From NCBI GenBank assembly GCA_964441285.1, contig CAYTUK010000013.1, forward strand, positions 1 through 64,000: DNA of 64,000 nt, given 5' to 3'. Source of the DNA: S010-25 sp964441285 (GTDB taxonomy: Bacteria > Pseudomonadota > Gammaproteobacteria > SZUA-229). Positions 62,314 to 64,000 of the stretch are shown here, piece by piece. The position numbers and the translations under genes are program-made. Below the pieces are notes generated by a model. It made no database searches, had not been told where the DNA came from, and was given only the letters and a program-made list of their open reading frames with translations. Within the stretch, counting starts at the first letter, position 1. Each line of letters begins with the position of its first letter.

Positions 62314-63030
62314 TTATATTTCGTTATATTCAACCACCGTTGTTAACTGGTACCCCTTGTTGCGTATGGTACGTATTAATTTGGGGTTTTTTGGATTAGC
62401 TTCTATCTTTTTTCGTAATTTTGAGATTGCCATATCAGCAGAACGATCCAGTGGTGACCATTCCCTGCCTGAAATTATTTTAAGAATTTCATTACGACTG
62501 ATTGCTTCATATGGACGACAGGCAAGGGCGGTTAGCATCTGAAATTCACAACTGGTGATTTCAATGGTTTTGTTCTCAGGAGAATGCAGGGTCTGGTTGA
62601 TAAAGTTAAGCGTCCAGCCTGCAAATCGGGCTTCTGTTTTACGGTGCTGCTTTACCGTTTCATGTTGGGTTCGACGCAGTACGGATTGAATTCTGATCAG
62701 TAGTTCCTTTTCTTCAAATGGTTTAGTTATATAGTCATCTGCTCCAATTCCAAAGCCGTTAATTTTATCGTTAATATCTGATTTTGCAGTAAGGAAGATA
62801 ATGGGTATTGTAGAGGTGTTTCTTACCTCTTGCGCCAGGGATAAACCATCTTTGTCGGGCAGCATTATATCTAACAAAATAAGGTCAAAGTCGGCATTTT
62901 GCAGATAGCTGTGCATTTCATCACCATTAATAGCGCAACTTAGTTGATATTTTGCATGCTCAAGATAGCGTCGAATCAGTCGACACAGGCGTTGGTCGTC
63001 ATCAACGTAAAGAATTTTATTGTTTTGCAT
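62314..63030 (-). CDS. OmpR-family response regulator
   Basis: The regulator (about 238 residues) has a receiver (acid pair YVDDDQ, D near 55 in LILLDIMLPD, Lys in ITKPFEE) and a winged-helix domain (ITSCEFQMLTALACRPYEAI, then SKLRKKIEANPKNPKLI, then IRTIRNKGYQL). I start at ATG 63030 (MQNNKILYV); an ATG two codons upstream is also possible. It reads toward the SPOR gene and away from pomA. The orphan kinase at 59303 may be its partner. Confidence 0.92.
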   Translation of the reverse strand: MQNNKILYVDDDQRLCRLIRRYLEHAKYQLSCAINGDEMHSYLQNADFDLILLDIMLPDKDGLSLAQEVRNTSTIPIIFLTAKSDINDKINGFGIGADDYITKPFEEKELLIRIQSVLRRTQHETVKQHRKTEARFAGWTLNFINQTLHSPENKTIEITSCEFQMLTALACRPYEAISRNEILKIISGREWSPLDRSADMAISKLRKKIEANPKNPKLIRTIRNKGYQLTTVVEYNEI

Positions 63031-63076
63031 TCTCAAGTATCCGTGATAGTTAGTTGCACTTTGGTTGAATCTATAA

Positions 63077-63235
63077 GGAACCTCTGATCAATCCATAAAG
63101 TCGTAGCTTACAAGCTGAAATATCCAGCTTTGGCGAGGTAAAATTCCACAATAGCCGATTATATATGTGCTTCACGCCTTGAAGCGGAATAATTTAGCTC
63201 ACAATCTACTTTATACGGAATTAATGAGAGGTTCC
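63077..63235. repeat. Complete palindromic dispersed element, copy D
   Basis: It runs from GGAACCTCTGATCAAT to ATTAATGAGAGGTTCC, terminal inverted repeats of about 16 bp. Inside it has GTAAGCTACGAC-like and GAGCTAAATTATTCC-type palindromes, so the whole 159 bp can fold as a long stem. No reading frame is visible. It lies between the regulator and pomA promoters. Confidence 0.85.
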
Positions 63236-63350
63236 ATAAGTTGAGGGCTATTAATAGATGCTGTTGCGTTTTAGCTTAATTAACGATATAAGTCAAAAAA
63301 ATGAGCGGATATTTCAGGTTACGGTAGACAGAATATCATTCTACAGCCGC

Positions 63351-63377
63351 TAAAGATTTTGCATGACAGGCCGCTAC
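63351..63377 (+). promoter_or_regulatory. FliA (sigma-28) promoter of pomA
   Basis: TAAAGATT, 11 nt, GCCGCTAC, against TAAAGTTT-N11-GCCGATAA (7 of 8 and 6 of 8). It lies about 110 nt before the pomA start, as expected for a late flagellar gene. Confidence 0.7.
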
Positions 63378-63486
63378 TAAGGCTAGATAGTGTATATAAG
63401 CGGGCTGGTTAGAAGGTTTATTCCCTGCCTTTAATTACCCCCGTGCCTGCCGAACCGTAAAGAGATTAGAAAATGAGGGTAATTAA

Positions 63487-64000
63487 ATGGATCTAGCAAC
63501 ACTGATTGGTTTTGTCGGTGCGTTTAGCATGGTCTTTCTATCTATTATGATGGGCGGAAATTTGGGGATGTTTGTTAATGTTCCCAGTATCATGATTGTG
63601 TTCGGTGGGACAACGATGGTTGTGTTAATGAAATTTCCGCTAAATGTCATGTTGGGGGCGTTTGGTGTTGCGGCAAAAGCTTTTGTCTACAAGTCGCAGA
63701 AACCCAGTGAGATTATTGAGCAAAGTATTGAACTGGCCAATATTGCACGTAGAGAAGGATTGCTGGGGCTGGAGAGCATCGAGGTTAAAAATGAGTTTTT
63801 ACGTGATGGTATACAGCTTGTTGTTGATGGTAATGATCCGGTGCTAGTGCAAAAGATGTTAGCTAGAGATATTAGTCTTTCTATTGAACGGAATGAAGTT
63901 GGTGTCAGTATTTTTAAAGCATTTGGGGACGTAGCACCAGCAATGGGGATGATTGGCACCCTGATAGGGTTGGTGCAAATGATGTCCAATATGAGCGACC
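63487..64000 (+). CDS. pomA: Flagellar stator protein PomA/MotA (3' end beyond the window)
   Basis: The frame from ATG 63487 (GAGGGT upstream) reads MDLATLIGFVGAFSMVFLSI, then FGGTTMVVLMKFPL, and at the end FKAFGDVAPAMGMIGTLIGL, which is the PomA/MotA channel signature. 171 codons are in the window, about two thirds of the protein. The start and G-rich first helix fit the sodium-driven PomA type, but ion choice is set mostly by the partner PomB/MotB, which is expected downstream and not visible. Confidence 0.93.
   Translation, partial: MDLATLIGFVGAFSMVFLSIMMGGNLGMFVNVPSIMIVFGGTTMVVLMKFPLNVMLGAFGVAAKAFVYKSQKPSEIIEQSIELANIARREGLLGLESIEVKNEFLRDGIQLVVDGNDPVLVQKMLARDISLSIERNEVGVSIFKAFGDVAPAMGMIGTLIGLVQMMSNMSD

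Noticed and set aside
1..64000. CRISPR arrays, tRNA and rRNA genes, riboswitches
   Set aside because: No regularly spaced direct repeats, no tRNA-like end or T-loop in the gaps, and no known aptamer core were recognised by eye.

Overview
The window reads as a chromosomal segment of a motile gammaproteobacterium of moderate GC. The evidence is gene order and protein type: rplU-rpmA-obgE-proB divergent from ispB, then gmk-rpoZ-spoT-ridA-recG, phoU-phoB-phoR facing pstSCAB, a PomA-type flagellar stator, and FliA-like promoters. I cannot name the genus. No rRNA, tRNA or CRISPR array was seen.

Layout. 1-3.1 kb is an accessory patch: a GC-richer GT4 glycosyltransferase (cut by the window edge), an IS21 istB remnant, a parD/parE pair whose toxin has lost its 3' end, and an apparently intact Phd/RelE-type toxin-antitoxin pair. 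3.2-4.0 kb holds an APC permease that lacks its second to fifth membrane helices. 4.2-10.8 kb is a complete bat-type operon (MoxR ATPase, DUF58, DUF4381, VWA, VWA-TPR fusion, BatD). 10.9-15.8 kb has a lone PhnD-like binding protein, a bufferin operon (bufA-bufB-bufC) with a strong hairpin after bufA, a cytochrome b561-like protein and a lipoprotein. 15.9-23.7 kb is a minus-strand run: TrpD2-like protein, Rieske ferredoxin, membrane J-protein, FadD, and a TRAP transporter with its TatT partner. 24.2-31.1 kb is the phosphate regulon. 31.3-41.7 kb is housekeeping. 41.8-47.7 kb carries MsrA, a YihY-family protein, two thioredoxin-fold proteins and a SulP transporter.

48.2-64 kb is a signalling island: cheR, cheB, a REC-GGDEF-EAL protein and cheD in one operon; a ParA ATPase translationally coupled to a STAS protein; a three-part partner switch (STAS antagonist, pseudo-receiver PP2C phosphatase, REC-HATPase kinase) followed by a coiled-coil diguanylate cyclase; a membrane histidine kinase; a SPOR-domain protein; an OmpR-type regulator; and pomA. 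FliA (sigma-28)-like promoters precede parA and pomA, with a weaker one before cheR, which ties the island to the flagellar regulon. CheA, CheW and receptors are not in the window.

The most unusual non-coding signal is a family of short palindromic elements (about 100-160 bp, ends GGAACCTCT/AGAGGTTCC) scattered from 45.8 to 63.2 kb. Two copies start inside the last codons of a gene and supply its stop codon, so that both unrelated proteins end in Asn-Leu-stop.
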